IMG/VR virus record: IMGVR_UViG_3300037333_000013
Location: 1-64,000 of that record
Reading direction: 5' to 3' (one strand)
Length of the DNA stretch: 64,000 bases
Origin: a virus
The first letter of the stretch is position 1; each line of letters begins with the position of its first letter. Positions 25,258 to 35,059 of this stretch are shown here, piece by piece. Below the pieces are notes generated by a model. It did not search any database. It was not told the origin of the DNA and saw only the letters and a list, made by a program, of their open reading frames with translations. A program made the translations under genes and the position numbers.

Positions 25258-25274
25258 GGATACCCTACTCATAG
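25248..25274. terminator. Shared terminator overlapping two stop codons
   Basis: 12-bp perfect stem CTATGAGTAGGG/CCCTACTCATAG with a 3-base loop. It contains the stop codons of both convergent genes. Its arms are nearly the same as those of the hairpin at 31641-31668. Confidence 0.75.
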
Positions 25275-25555
25275 CTATATGATACACCATTTATTTCAGA
25301 GATAAATCCAAGATGTATCTCCATACAGAATGTTTTTGTTTTATGTGTTGTGATAATGACACACTTCTCAATCTCTTTATGTCTATTCATAAAGTCCTCT
25401 ACAACTTTCCGTACCATTAGTTCTCTTCTTAAGACATCTTTAGAGAGCTGAGATACTGACTCTGTCTTTGTGATGTGTTCTATTAACGCATCGATGGTTT
25501 CGATATCACTCTCTTTTATCTCTACACTGAATGGTTTTGTATGTTTGTTTCCCAC
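25265..25555 (-). CDS. Small protein of unknown function
   Basis: A 96-residue protein starting at GTG 25555 (AAAGGAG upstream), overlapping the preceding stop by one base. It ends an operon of probable virion proteins. No family recognised. Confidence 0.55.
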   Translation of the reverse strand: MGNKHTKPFSVEIKESDIETIDALIEHITKTESVSQLSKDVLRRELMVRKVVEDFMNRHKEIEKCVIITTHKTKTFCMEIHLGFISEINGVSYSYE

Positions 25556-26910
25556 TATATCTCCTTTGATAATGATGTTGCTATATTGTTTATCTGTTTG
25601 AATGTGGTGTTACCACCATCAAATCCACTGATTGGTTTAATAAAAATAAACAGTAAACTATTTTCTACTTTCTCATTGTTTCCTGTTACTGTATCTATAC
25701 GTTGTAGTGTTCCTTTGTATCGGACGAGTGTGTTTCCCACTTCTTGTGTATAGAAGACTGTCATCATAGGCTTTAAGAGTCGTGCATTTGAGTACTTCCA
25801 CTCTAACTTAATGAGTATTCCATCTTGTTTTAATACGGAAGAGCGTACTGCATAGTGGTTTCCTGTGACACCGTGGTCTTCGATAGGTGCTTCTCCATCT
25901 GGCAACTTCTTGTGTGCTTGTCTATTGATTAACCACTCATCATTGAGCTTTAGTTTTCCTTTCTCTGTTTGGTAAGGTCTAGAGATAATAGCATTTGCTT
26001 CTGTTGATGTGGTAGATACACCAGAATCTCTATTTAATGTATCGTCATTGTTTACTTTATCGCTCTTCTTCACCAATATCTTTACAGTGTCGTTATCCAT
26101 AGCATAACTACTCTCTATGGTTGATATGACTGTTGAAGATAATCCAAATATCTCTAATGTCCCTTTTGATACTTCTGTGTCAGCCTTATGCGTTGGGAAG
26201 ACATAAAGAGACTCTTCTCCTATTGCATTAAAGAAAGTTGATATTCCACCATTGTATACTCCGTATGTTTTATGCTCTTGTAAGTAGCTAGGAACATCTA
26301 ACAGGAAGATGTTATCTGTACTCTTTAAGATAACGTGGTCATAGACACGTGTGTTATCTGCTGGACTCATCTGCAAGTGACTGAATGTTCCAAATGGTGT
26401 CTTTAGAGAGACTGAGTCTGAGAGTAACGTCGTAATCACATCTGTGACTGTGGCTTTCTTATAAACACCATCTGCTTTCTTTGTACGTAAACTTTTGAAT
26501 GTCTTTGGCACACACTGTCCTCTGAATGCTGTGAAACTCCTGTTGAGTTCTTCCAAGCTGGTTGTATCTAATATATTTGAACTAATATCACTATCCACAT
26601 CTTTTAGTAGAAATACATATTCGGTTGTTGATAGTTCTCCAACTGTTCTATGTATGAGTGTCAAAGTGAGTGTCTCTCTTTCTGGATAGACGAACTTGAT
26701 AAAATCACCTTGTGCTAGTTGTCCATCTATCTCTATATAAGAGACTTGGTCATTAATGAAATCATTCTTTACATATACGGATACTAGGAGTTCTATTTTA
26801 AAGTCGTGTGAAGAGGTGTGGAGAATCGCCTCATAGGACGACTCTCTCACCAAATCAGGACTAGCACCACTGATATTAAACTGTTCTTCTGTCAGTAGAT
26901 TGTTCGCCAT
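25555..26910 (-). CDS. Probable baseplate or tail hub protein
   Basis: A 451-residue, beta-rich protein. The stretch from residue 30 (HDFKIELLVSVYVKNDFIND to FVYPERETLTLTL) and the layout of repeated beta segments resemble baseplate hub proteins of contractile tails, but no signature is decisive. It is within a run of six minus-strand genes (25265-30775) with overlapping ends that look like one structural operon. Confidence 0.4.
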   Translation of the reverse strand: MANNLLTEEQFNISGASPDLVRESSYEAILHTSSHDFKIELLVSVYVKNDFINDQVSYIEIDGQLAQGDFIKFVYPERETLTLTLIHRTVGELSTTEYVFLLKDVDSDISSNILDTTSLEELNRSFTAFRGQCVPKTFKSLRTKKADGVYKKATVTDVITTLLSDSVSLKTPFGTFSHLQMSPADNTRVYDHVILKSTDNIFLLDVPSYLQEHKTYGVYNGGISTFFNAIGEESLYVFPTHKADTEVSKGTLEIFGLSSTVISTIESSYAMDNDTVKILVKKSDKVNNDDTLNRDSGVSTTSTEANAIISRPYQTEKGKLKLNDEWLINRQAHKKLPDGEAPIEDHGVTGNHYAVRSSVLKQDGILIKLEWKYSNARLLKPMMTVFYTQEVGNTLVRYKGTLQRIDTVTGNNEKVENSLLFIFIKPISGFDGGNTTFKQINNIATSLSKEI

Positions 26911-27607
26911 CTAACACCCCTATAATATCTAAAATTCTTCTTGTTTCATTGTTTGCGACATTAATACGCATTGGATTTAATATTTCGTTCAGTGTATTGA
27001 GTTGCTGATACTCATAAACACCATCTATTATCTTCTTATTTACCTCTTCTAAGAGTGTGATTGTATCTTGAGATAGATTTGATAAGAGTTCTAGTACTCT
27101 TCCTAATAAGAATATTGCATCTTCGTTCGTAAAACCATTATCTGGAACCTCATCATATTCTGTATCTACATTAACTGTTGGTTCTAGTGTTGCTTCGATA
27201 GAACGCACAACATGATTAGCATATTCAAATGTAGGGAATCCTAGGTAGATTTTGTCATCTCCAACAATAGCCCCTAAACGTGCAGAGAGTGCACTGACAC
27301 TGTCACCATCTAACGCTGTTAATGTAGACAAAGCGTTTGTCACATTACTCACATCACACTGTAGCAGTGACCCTAAGTTATCTACTTCATAACAATCACC
27401 AAGTTTATCCCTCATTTCACGCATACGTTTTTTCAATACAGCTAGATACTCTTCTCTAAATGTTTCTGAACGTTTAATCATCACAAACTCATCGTCTGTA
27501 ATTTCTATTTTTAAACCATCTTTGATACATTTTACATTATCTAGTGTCACACCATTATTCTCTAAGTCTTTTGAAAACTTGTCACATTTTATATACTCTT
27601 TTATCAT
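26876..27607 (-). CDS. Structural-operon protein of unknown function
   Basis: A 243-residue protein, helical, overlapping both neighbours (4 bases upstream, 35 bases downstream). No motif recognised. Assigned to the virion operon by context. Confidence 0.55.
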   Translation of the reverse strand: MIKEYIKCDKFSKDLENNGVTLDNVKCIKDGLKIEITDDEFVMIKRSETFREEYLAVLKKRMREMRDKLGDCYEVDNLGSLLQCDVSNVTNALSTLTALDGDSVSALSARLGAIVGDDKIYLGFPTFEYANHVVRSIEATLEPTVNVDTEYDEVPDNGFTNEDAIFLLGRVLELLSNLSQDTITLLEEVNKKIIDGVYEYQQLNTLNEILNPMRINVANNETRRILDIIGVLDGEQSTDRRTV

Positions 27608-28125
27608 CCCATCCTCTTTCTAATTTCATTTATTCTCTTTTGCTTAGGAGAGACAATCTTTTTGTACTCCATACGCTTCTTCATCTCATCTTCTGATATA
27701 AATCCTAGTGAATGTGTCATCTCTTTAATACTGACACTGACAGATAGTTTGCTTCTGTTTAGCTTCATCACAGTGTTTGCGAACATGGTGAGATTCTCAG
27801 AGACAGAATACATATCCTCTGTCATTCTGTTATTGATACGTCTATGGCTATCCTCTAATAGCCCCACTAATTCTGCACACGCATCATAGAGTTTACTTAA
27901 GTCTCTTTTGTCGTATAGGTAAATTCTATATCCTTGTGAGTTGTAATCTGCTAAATCTTCTAATGTCATTCCGAAGATATCATATTTCGATAAGTCTGGC
28001 TCATGATACTTCCCGTTGACCATCTCACCGTATGTTAGTTCTGATATATTCCTACGAAGAACCATCGGTGCTTTCACAATATAGACTTTCCCTACCAGTT
28101 TTAAAATTCGGTCTCTTGGAGACAT
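27604..28125 (-). CDS. Structural-operon protein of unknown function
   Basis: A 173-residue protein with a helical C-terminal half and a basic end (KQKRINEIRKRMG). It overlaps its downstream neighbour by 4 bases. No family recognised. Confidence 0.55.
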   Translation of the reverse strand: MSPRDRILKLVGKVYIVKAPMVLRRNISELTYGEMVNGKYHEPDLSKYDIFGMTLEDLADYNSQGYRIYLYDKRDLSKLYDACAELVGLLEDSHRRINNRMTEDMYSVSENLTMFANTVMKLNRSKLSVSVSIKEMTHSLGFISEDEMKKRMEYKKIVSPKQKRINEIRKRMG

Positions 28126-28127
28126 TC

Positions 28128-29291
28128 CTACTCCTCACTCTTTACATATTTGATTAACATCAATATAATGATGCCATACTTGTATTTCTCAAATGTTTGA
28201 TATTGGAAATACTCTTTTGCTAACTCTAAGAGTGTCTCCTTTTGCACTTCTCCACTGTTCATATAGGAATTCACTAAGAACTCTATCTTCGTTGCACCAT
28301 CTCTACCAATATCGTTCATGAGATAGAACGTGTCATCTACTGGTAATGTCTCTGTCTCATTAATAAGGTTAATATCTCCATCTGTACTCATCGCATAATC
28401 TATATCATAAGTTAAGTTATTCCCTAACTTTCTCATATAGAGTTCTCCATCATAGTACTCGAAGTTATATCTCTTATACATTGGGTTTGTCATATTGAGC
28501 ATCATTAAGTCACTGCGTTTGATGAGTGCGTGAATGATTGTATTGTCAAAGTACTCAATGTGATTATTAAACTGGTTACACTTACCACCAACAATATAGT
28601 AGTATAATGTATTTAACAATGGATCAAAGTATACTTCATCTTCATAAGTTAAAAGAAACATATCTCTCTTTGAGTAGAAGAGTGTATTATAGTCTTTATC
28701 AATCATCTGATAGAGTGTGTCTAAGTCCTCATATGTCTTTAACTCATTGTTCTTCAATAATGGTTTCGATGTCAAGTACTCTCTGTTTCTATTAAATGTA
28801 TACTCATCAACAGAACGCTCAATGAGCATTGGGTGCATCGTAATGTCTGAACTCGTTAACATAAAGATAGAGTATTCTATCTCATAGACATCTCTTAAGT
28901 ACATGCTCTTTCGTGTGACACTGTCTACTTTAAAGATAGCTTCTTCACCGCCAAGTATCTTTGCGACGAACACATCATTGACGTTTGGTTTAAAGAATGC
29001 TGTACTTGCTGTTCCAGTAATGTCAGACGACGTAGAGCCACTAAGTGGTGACGTGACTCTTAATGGTATGTGATACCTAATATATTGTTGCTCTGTCTCT
29101 GGTAAGTCTGGGTCTGGTAGACTGAGTGTATCGTTCGATGTGGTGCTGTTCTTAAAGTACTCTACGTCCCAATCTGTCCCACCAATCATCGTGATGGACT
29201 GTGCGTCTAATTCATCTTCTTCTAATCGTACCTGAGATACAATCGTGTCATCTGTTGGTGTCACTGTGAGTGTTGGAAACTCTTCTATCAT
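28128..29291 (-). CDS. Structural-operon protein of unknown function
   Basis: A 387-residue mixed alpha/beta protein, acidic at the N terminus, helical at the C terminus. GGAG precedes the ATG, which overlaps the end of the upstream gene. No family recognised; probably a baseplate or neck component from its position. Confidence 0.55.
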   Translation of the reverse strand: MIEEFPTLTVTPTDDTIVSQVRLEEDELDAQSITMIGGTDWDVEYFKNSTTSNDTLSLPDPDLPETEQQYIRYHIPLRVTSPLSGSTSSDITGTASTAFFKPNVNDVFVAKILGGEEAIFKVDSVTRKSMYLRDVYEIEYSIFMLTSSDITMHPMLIERSVDEYTFNRNREYLTSKPLLKNNELKTYEDLDTLYQMIDKDYNTLFYSKRDMFLLTYEDEVYFDPLLNTLYYYIVGGKCNQFNNHIEYFDNTIIHALIKRSDLMMLNMTNPMYKRYNFEYYDGELYMRKLGNNLTYDIDYAMSTDGDINLINETETLPVDDTFYLMNDIGRDGATKIEFLVNSYMNSGEVQKETLLELAKEYFQYQTFEKYKYGIIILMLIKYVKSEE

Positions 29292-30775
29292 CTATTCTCC
29301 TTTAGTATCACACTGATATAAGATGTGAGTACTGTTAACATTGCATATTTGTCATTCTCAAAATAACTCAAGTCTAAGTTGATGTTCTGTATGACACCAG
29401 ATGAGAGTAAGTTTCCTCTATTCTCAAACCAATCTTTCTCTTCTGTATCGAGTGTCTCTTTAAAGAATGCTTTGTCACCTGCACTATACGTTAAAAGTAC
29501 CTCTCTTGCCTCTGACGTATGTGTGCTTATGTTTGGTTGTACTCTAACCATCACCCTATATAAGTTCTCAATGTTTAATGGATCTCGTGTTCTTACTGTC
29601 ATCTCTTCATCGACATATATCTCATTGTCGGATAACTCACCATCTTCATAAAGTGCCAAGTAGAAGAATGTGCTGTCTATGGTTGTCATATACTCACGTA
29701 CATCACGCATATATGATAATACATTGTCAGAGATAGATACAGAACCTAAGTCTAACAATGAGAAGAGCCTTGTATCATCTTCTTTATCCATTAAACAGAG
29801 TACAGAGAATAAGTTTAGCATAGATGGAATACGCTCAATTTGTGACTCAATATCTAAACGTGGTATCTGAACGTACCCTCGATTCGCAACAGACTCCATT
29901 GCAACATAGAGCCAATCTGTCGATGTGAGTCCATTTTGCATCGCAATCTCACCAATGTATCGCTTATCAACAATCGACTGACGCTCTTTCAAAACGAGTA
30001 CTTCTCTTGGTAGGAGTTTATTATGCACCACATAACGGTAGTCTACATCTACATACTCTGCCTTATCGAATTCTATCTCATAGTTGAATGTTGCAATGTA
30101 CTCCCCTCTATCTTTATCTTTATCAATGTCTGAGAACTTTGGTATGTTTCTAAAGTATCCCGTCACATTCAACTGCTTCTCTAACATAGCTAACTCTTTT
30201 GGGATACCATCTTGTGTAAATACGAGGTTTAAGTTGTCTTCCATAATAGATTCTATGTACTCTTTAAAGTCTAACACTATCTGCTCCTCTTTATACTTAA
30301 AAACAATATAGAGCATCTTCAGGATACTCCTATTGATATAGTAATGGTATGTGATAGTTTGTTTATGCGAAGTCCTTCTATCTAGTATAAACTGTTCTAA
30401 TCGCTTAACAAAGTCATTCACTTCGGTTTGGCTCTTTGACTTGAACGTAAACGTCACTGTCAACTTTGTTCTTGTGTAGACTGGTTTAATCGCTATCTCT
30501 TTATCCCTTAGAATGTAAGGCACTCTGTTTCCATCTTTTACAATAATTCCGAAGTCACTTCTAGACTCTGTATAAGATACGTTAATAATGTTTGGGTGTA
30601 TATCTTCATCGCTGTCTTCTTCGATGTTAAAGTTCTTGTTTGTAATATCTCCAACAGTATATGTAGAGAGTGTCTCTACCTTTCCAAAGAGTCTTTTTAA
30701 TTCCTCTACTAAAGAGACTGCAACAGACTGTGTGACACTCTTTTGTGTCCCACTTACTGGGTGTCTAAATCTCAT
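29288..30775 (-). CDS. Large structural-operon protein of unknown function
   Basis: A 495-residue protein (start 30775 after AAAGGAGAC). The region around residues 110-190 (KLTVTFTFKSKSQTEVNDF, TITYHYYINRSILKMLYIVF) is a long alternating beta/alpha stretch often seen in baseplate wedge-like proteins of large phages. First gene of the six-gene operon ending at 25265. The assignment to the virion is contextual. Confidence 0.55.
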   Translation of the reverse strand: MRFRHPVSGTQKSVTQSVAVSLVEELKRLFGKVETLSTYTVGDITNKNFNIEEDSDEDIHPNIINVSYTESRSDFGIIVKDGNRVPYILRDKEIAIKPVYTRTKLTVTFTFKSKSQTEVNDFVKRLEQFILDRRTSHKQTITYHYYINRSILKMLYIVFKYKEEQIVLDFKEYIESIMEDNLNLVFTQDGIPKELAMLEKQLNVTGYFRNIPKFSDIDKDKDRGEYIATFNYEIEFDKAEYVDVDYRYVVHNKLLPREVLVLKERQSIVDKRYIGEIAMQNGLTSTDWLYVAMESVANRGYVQIPRLDIESQIERIPSMLNLFSVLCLMDKEDDTRLFSLLDLGSVSISDNVLSYMRDVREYMTTIDSTFFYLALYEDGELSDNEIYVDEEMTVRTRDPLNIENLYRVMVRVQPNISTHTSEAREVLLTYSAGDKAFFKETLDTEEKDWFENRGNLLSSGVIQNINLDLSYFENDKYAMLTVLTSYISVILKENR

Positions 30776-30834
30776 GGTGTCTCCTTTCATTAGTCAGAAA
30801 AATTGTTTTATGAAATATATACAAAAGGCATACG

Positions 30835-31650
30835 ATGTTTAAAATACCAGTGAATGATATGGATACAGAAGGATTCTTAGACCATTTAGATTTTAAAAGA
30901 GGAGATACATTCTTCGTGAAAGTAAAGACATCTTTTGCAGATATCTTGAATATTAAACAGCATCTTGAAGATATGATGTCAAGTGGCGTTGATAAGAAGT
31001 TAAAGGGGGTGATAGCGAGGGAGAAGAGTATCCTTAATGCAAAGTGGGATAAAATTATGGATGAGTCTGTTCCTGTAACGATTGGATTTGATGCAAACTT
31101 ATTTATGCTATCAACGTTCTTAAATCAGCACACAAGAGCAAGTTATAAGATGTATGTAGATTACTATACTAGAGTCGATAAAGAGATTACAGCCTTTATT
31201 GGAGATAAAGACTACCGTAACAGAAAACACATCACATTTACCTTTAAAGATGAGAAAGAGGAGATTGCTGTACTAACAAAACAGTTTAATACATTATTAA
31301 ACTTTGAAACAAAGAGTATGCAGAAAGGGAGTATCAAGTCATTGATTATTAGTCGAGATGGATTTATGGACACAACAAAGAACGTTTATAATGTCATTGG
31401 AAAGATTAATGAACGAGAGTATGCAGAGTTTGTAAATAGAAACGCTAAACTCGACCATAAGTTAAAAGTTCTCTTTGAACTCTTAGATGGCGAAGAGGTG
31501 ACGTTCTCTAAGGAGACATTGAAGTCGCTCTCAGAATCTATTAGTGTCTTAGCAGACTTCTCAACAATGATGGGTAAGTTTATCTTAGCAACATACGAGA
31601 CATCATTTATCTTATTTAATATCGATAAAGTTATCAAACACTATGAGTAG
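30835..31650 (+). CDS. Protein of unknown function
   Basis: A 271-residue, mostly helical protein in a single-gene plus-strand unit, divergent from the structural operon. AAAAGG precedes the ATG and TGAAA lies 24 bases upstream of it. No family recognised. Confidence 0.6.
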   Translation: MFKIPVNDMDTEGFLDHLDFKRGDTFFVKVKTSFADILNIKQHLEDMMSSGVDKKLKGVIAREKSILNAKWDKIMDESVPVTIGFDANLFMLSTFLNQHTRASYKMYVDYYTRVDKEITAFIGDKDYRNRKHITFTFKDEKEEIAVLTKQFNTLLNFETKSMQKGSIKSLIISRDGFMDTTKNVYNVIGKINEREYAEFVNRNAKLDHKLKVLFELLDGEEVTFSKETLKSLSESISVLADFSTMMGKFILATYETSFILFNIDKVIKHYE

Positions 31651-31668
31651 GCATATGCCTACTCATAG
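31641..31668. terminator. Shared 28-base palindromic terminator
   Basis: CTATGAGTAGGCAT followed by its exact reverse complement, spanning the plus-strand stop codon and the end of the minus-strand gene. Confidence 0.75.
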
Positions 31669-32889
31669 GAGTCCTTTGTTATTGAATGGTGCGTAAGAGA
31701 TGAGTTTCTTTCCTGTCTCTTCATCATGTATCTCTGTGACATACTTAAACGCCTCTTCATTGTCATAGATACATAGATGTATCTTTGGTTTTTTCATCTT
31801 ATTAAAAGCTGGCTTTGTTAGTGTATCTACACCCAACCTAACGACGATTTTTATCTTCTTATAAGGTATCTTCACGAGTTCGGTATTGTTAAACGACTTA
31901 AATACTTTTCCTGTACTTTTATCAATAATCGCGTCAGTGATATCTATCCTTATGAGTCCGTCATTTGCCCACACTGTATCAATGACACGGAACACTTCTG
32001 TTTGCATCTTAAAGAGCAGTCCTGGTGGAGAGAACAATACACTCACAGAGGAACCATTCAACGCTAGGTTCTCCACACAGTTGTAGTATGTATCGCTCTT
32101 TAGTCGCTCTGCTGTTGCAATTGAACGCAATGTATCTTTCGAGAAGAGGTTCTTTGGCTTAATTAAGAGTGGTATTGCTAGGTCATTCTCTTGATGTTCA
32201 GTAACCCAATCAATAATCTCTGAGTCAGATGTGAGACTAATTGTGTAGTTCGTATCTGATAATACTTTATGAATGGTGTTGTTCTTTACCGCTACATCTT
32301 CTTTCTTCACGGCAAGTGATGTAGATACAGATACATACGCTTTACGTTTATCAGATTTTAAATAGATAAGGGTGTTTCCTATTAACCAAAAAGGTGACGG
32401 TACCTTTGGCTCCCAATAACTATCTCCTTTCTTATTATAGAGCTTCTCTTTCTCTAATGTCTCGGATAACAATGATAACTCTTCAGCATACCCTTTTAGA
32501 ACCTCAAAGTCACTATGGTTCACTGTGAACGAACTTGACTTTAAATCTCTTATATTAAACGAAAAGTCACTGTCTTGATACCCATTAAAAACACTTCCAG
32601 ATAACATATAACGTAAGAGTTTTCTAGCACCTTTATCTATAAGTAACTTTGTTATCTCTTTCTTTTTGAGCATTTCAGATATGCTCTTTGGAGTATTCTC
32701 ACACCACCCATAAAAGTAGTGTTCCGGTATCACATACTCTGTTGGTTTGAGTTTCTTTGTTGCTGGTACATAACCATTGATACTTGCTACTAATGACTTA
32801 GGTCCTGTTCTCCCTAACTTCTTATTCTGTTTAATGTCAAACCCAAACAGAATGAACTTATCGTTGACTTCTACAATATGTAATATCAT
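31663..32889 (-). CDS. Protein of unknown function
   Basis: A 408-residue protein with no membrane segment. AAAGGG precedes the ATG. Lysine-rich throughout. No family recognised; neighbours suggest a virion protein, without direct support. Confidence 0.6.
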   Translation of the reverse strand: MILHIVEVNDKFILFGFDIKQNKKLGRTGPKSLVASINGYVPATKKLKPTEYVIPEHYFYGWCENTPKSISEMLKKKEITKLLIDKGARKLLRYMLSGSVFNGYQDSDFSFNIRDLKSSSFTVNHSDFEVLKGYAEELSLLSETLEKEKLYNKKGDSYWEPKVPSPFWLIGNTLIYLKSDKRKAYVSVSTSLAVKKEDVAVKNNTIHKVLSDTNYTISLTSDSEIIDWVTEHQENDLAIPLLIKPKNLFSKDTLRSIATAERLKSDTYYNCVENLALNGSSVSVLFSPPGLLFKMQTEVFRVIDTVWANDGLIRIDITDAIIDKSTGKVFKSFNNTELVKIPYKKIKIVVRLGVDTLTKPAFNKMKKPKIHLCIYDNEEAFKYVTEIHDEETGKKLISYAPFNNKGLL

Positions 32890-32965
32890 CTTTACCCTTT
32901 ATTTTTATACTATTGAATATACAACCAACTGAATTAAGTGATTTTTACACATAAAAGGATAATGA

Positions 32966-33559
32966 ATGGCTATGCATAACTATACATTTAGTGGAAACTA
33001 CTCTACACTAAATACAAAAAAGAAACTGGAAAGACTCCCAAACAGAGAGATGAAAGAGATGCTAGACTCTGGTATAGATGTCTATACACTCGTCTATAAA
33101 CCATTTGGATTAACACAAGAGGATTTCACTTCTGACTTAAATAGTGGTGTAGAGATAGCCACACTACGTAAACAGAGTGGAGAGTATGTCAGTGTACCAG
33201 AAACCTATGTCTCTAGAGATGTTGATGAATTTAACAATGTGAATTATATTGGTCGTGGGATTGTGATGGATTTAGGGGGAATTCCAGAAGCAGAGAACAT
33301 TGATTCTACGTTGGAGGATATCTTAACGTATATAGAAGCACGATTAGGCATCACTGCAAAGATACGACTCGTAAATACAGCCACTATCTCTGTATCAGAA
33401 GATGACCACACTGCATATGAATCAGAAAGAGAATTATTGAGAAATGATAAGGGAAACTATTACAATCAACTGTTGATGTGCAAAAAAGAAAAAGATAGTC
33501 TCCAGACATACGTAGATAGTCTGGAGGAGTGTATTAAAGAGGAGCTATGTGATTGTTAA
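32966..33559 (+). CDS. Protein of unknown function with C-terminal coiled coil
   Basis: A 197-residue protein starting at the second of two ATGs after AAAAGG (the first, at 32962, opens a 5-codon frame). The body is alpha/beta; the last ~50 residues (ESERELLRNDK..., KKEKDSLQTYVDSLEECI) form a coiled coil ending CDC. It converges with and overlaps the next gene by 4 bases. Confidence 0.6.
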   Translation: MAMHNYTFSGNYSTLNTKKKLERLPNREMKEMLDSGIDVYTLVYKPFGLTQEDFTSDLNSGVEIATLRKQSGEYVSVPETYVSRDVDEFNNVNYIGRGIVMDLGGIPEAENIDSTLEDILTYIEARLGITAKIRLVNTATISVSEDDHTAYESERELLRNDKGNYYNQLLMCKKEKDSLQTYVDSLEECIKEELCDC

Positions 33560-34536
33560 TCGATATACTTGATTCGTATCTTCTTACCGTGTGTGATAGT
33601 AAAGAGTCTATTATTGACTCTAATATATGACTCTACCACAGACAGAGCATCTAACACAGTAAAGAGTGCACTATCTGTTGGAATATCGAGTGTAGATAGT
33701 GTGTCAATTGACATCACTTCATCTTTCACTTCTTGAATATCGGTGTGAAGTAGCATCGTGATAGATTTCACTTTGAATACTTCTCCTTTCTTATACGATG
33801 ATTTATTATTCATCGCAATGATGTCTGATAGATATCCACAGAATGTGAGTTTATCTGCCTCGAAGTCCGGTGACTCAAATGCTTCCAGTAACTCATTGCT
33901 ATCCTCTAGCAGACTACCGAAAGATAGTGACGGCATAATAGAACTGATTCTCTCTGCGATGAGTACGTCCACTGTCGCATCAATACGTTTTGGGACGATA
34001 CTGTGCTTCTCCCCTCTTGAGAGTTTTGATAACCATGTCATAACGATACTGTTCATCTCTACCTCTAGAGTTACTTCATCTTCGCCATAACAGATACATC
34101 GTGTATTTCCTCTTATCTTTAACTTTAAGATATCCTCTTTTTCTACGGTTGTTGTTGAAAACTCTGGAACGTTGTTGTAGAGTGGTACAACAGTGTATAC
34201 TTTGTTGTCTACCTCAACTACTTTTTCTACGACTTCTTTTTCATATCTCTGCGTACTACCACCAGTGATTGGTTTCCCCAACTCGTCATATTGAACTGAG
34301 TCAAGTGAACTCGCACCGTTCATCGCATGATTTTGTGTTCCATAGTTATACTGTGGTGTCTTTTGTGTACCATAACTATAACTCTGTTGTTGTTGAATGT
34401 TAGGTTGAATTAGTTTAGGTTGTGGTAACGACATACGTACACCATTTTTCATCACCTCTGTTAAGTATTTTCTTCCGTCATGTGCGATGCCGAATACGTT
34501 TCCGTACGCATCTTCTTCTCTTCCTATAAATTGCAT
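33556..34536 (-). CDS. Protein with Q/Y-rich linker, unknown function
   Basis: A 326-residue protein (start 34536 after AGGAGA; the upstream frame to 34575 lacks a ribosome site). Residues ~45-80 form a low-complexity Q/Y/N-rich segment (IQQQQSYSYGTQKTPQYNYG), followed by a folded C-terminal domain. A similar segment is in the protein at 50836-52206. A promoter box lies 56 bases upstream of the start. Possibly a virion protein. Confidence 0.6.
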   Translation of the reverse strand: MQFIGREEDAYGNVFGIAHDGRKYLTEVMKNGVRMSLPQPKLIQPNIQQQQSYSYGTQKTPQYNYGTQNHAMNGASSLDSVQYDELGKPITGGSTQRYEKEVVEKVVEVDNKVYTVVPLYNNVPEFSTTTVEKEDILKLKIRGNTRCICYGEDEVTLEVEMNSIVMTWLSKLSRGEKHSIVPKRIDATVDVLIAERISSIMPSLSFGSLLEDSNELLEAFESPDFEADKLTFCGYLSDIIAMNNKSSYKKGEVFKVKSITMLLHTDIQEVKDEVMSIDTLSTLDIPTDSALFTVLDALSVVESYIRVNNRLFTITHGKKIRIKYID

Positions 34537-34591
34537 TGTCTCTCCTGAAAAATTTAATGTTAGTAACCCTTGCAATCGATTACTACACTGA

Positions 34592-34600
34592 AATAATATA
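34592..34600 (-). promoter_or_regulatory. Phage promoter box (TATATTATT core)
   Basis: Minus-strand TTTTATATCTG-TATATTATT-TCAGTGTAGTAATC, upstream of the gene starting at 34536. A CTAG/CTAG-ended imperfect hairpin (about 34619-34642) just before it may terminate the upstream unit. Confidence 0.65.
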
Positions 34601-34626
34601 CAGATATAAAATTACTACTAGCGTAC

Positions 34627-34734
34627 CTACTGGCACACTAGCATTGTAATCCGTAATAGAACGCAGACAAACACTGTGATTGCCGCTGCTCTATATGAAC
34701 GATGTATCTTTTCACTAAGGTTAAATACCGTCAC
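34627..34734 (-). CDS. Tiny single-pass membrane peptide
   Basis: A 35-residue frame from GTG 34734 with GGAGATAAAT just upstream, overlapping the end of the holin-like gene. Residues ~18-33 (AITVFVCVLLRITMLV) are hydrophobic. Position, ribosome site and overlap suggest a genuine small lysis or membrane accessory peptide, but length alone makes this tentative. Confidence 0.4.
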   Translation of the reverse strand: MTVFNLSEKIHRSYRAAAITVFVCVLLRITMLVCQ

Positions 34735-35059
34735 ATTTATCTCCTAATATTTTCTTAAATGCTTTCTTTGTCGCTTTCACTATACCACTATTAAATACTG
34801 TAATCAACTTCACACTTGCCAATGATGACAGTGAGTAGATGACGACCGCTGTTGTAGAGTGTGCATCAATCACAAACTTCTCTAATACAAATGGTACTAT
34901 CGTCAGTGCGATAAAGATTGATGAAAAAAAGATAGCCATATAATGGCTCATATTTCTTATATCAGTGTGGAATATCTGTGTAAATATTCCTATCAACACA
35001 GCGACACCACACTCGAACGTGTTGTAAAATTCCACGAACTCTTTTGTTGTAAATAACAT
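34721..35059 (-). CDS. Holin-like small membrane protein
   Basis: A 112-residue protein with three hydrophobic segments (CGVAVLIGIFTQIF, YMAIFFSSIFIALTIVPFVL, AVVIYSLSSLASVKLITVF) and a basic C-terminal tail (KATKKAFKKILGDK). This is the general layout of class I holins. A second, clearer holin lies at 17681-18250, so this could be an antiholin or an unrelated membrane protein. GGGGGAT precedes the ATG, overlapping the end of the upstream gene. Confidence 0.5.
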   Translation of the reverse strand: MLFTTKEFVEFYNTFECGVAVLIGIFTQIFHTDIRNMSHYMAIFFSSIFIALTIVPFVLEKFVIDAHSTTAVVIYSLSSLASVKLITVFNSGIVKATKKAFKKILGDKCDGI

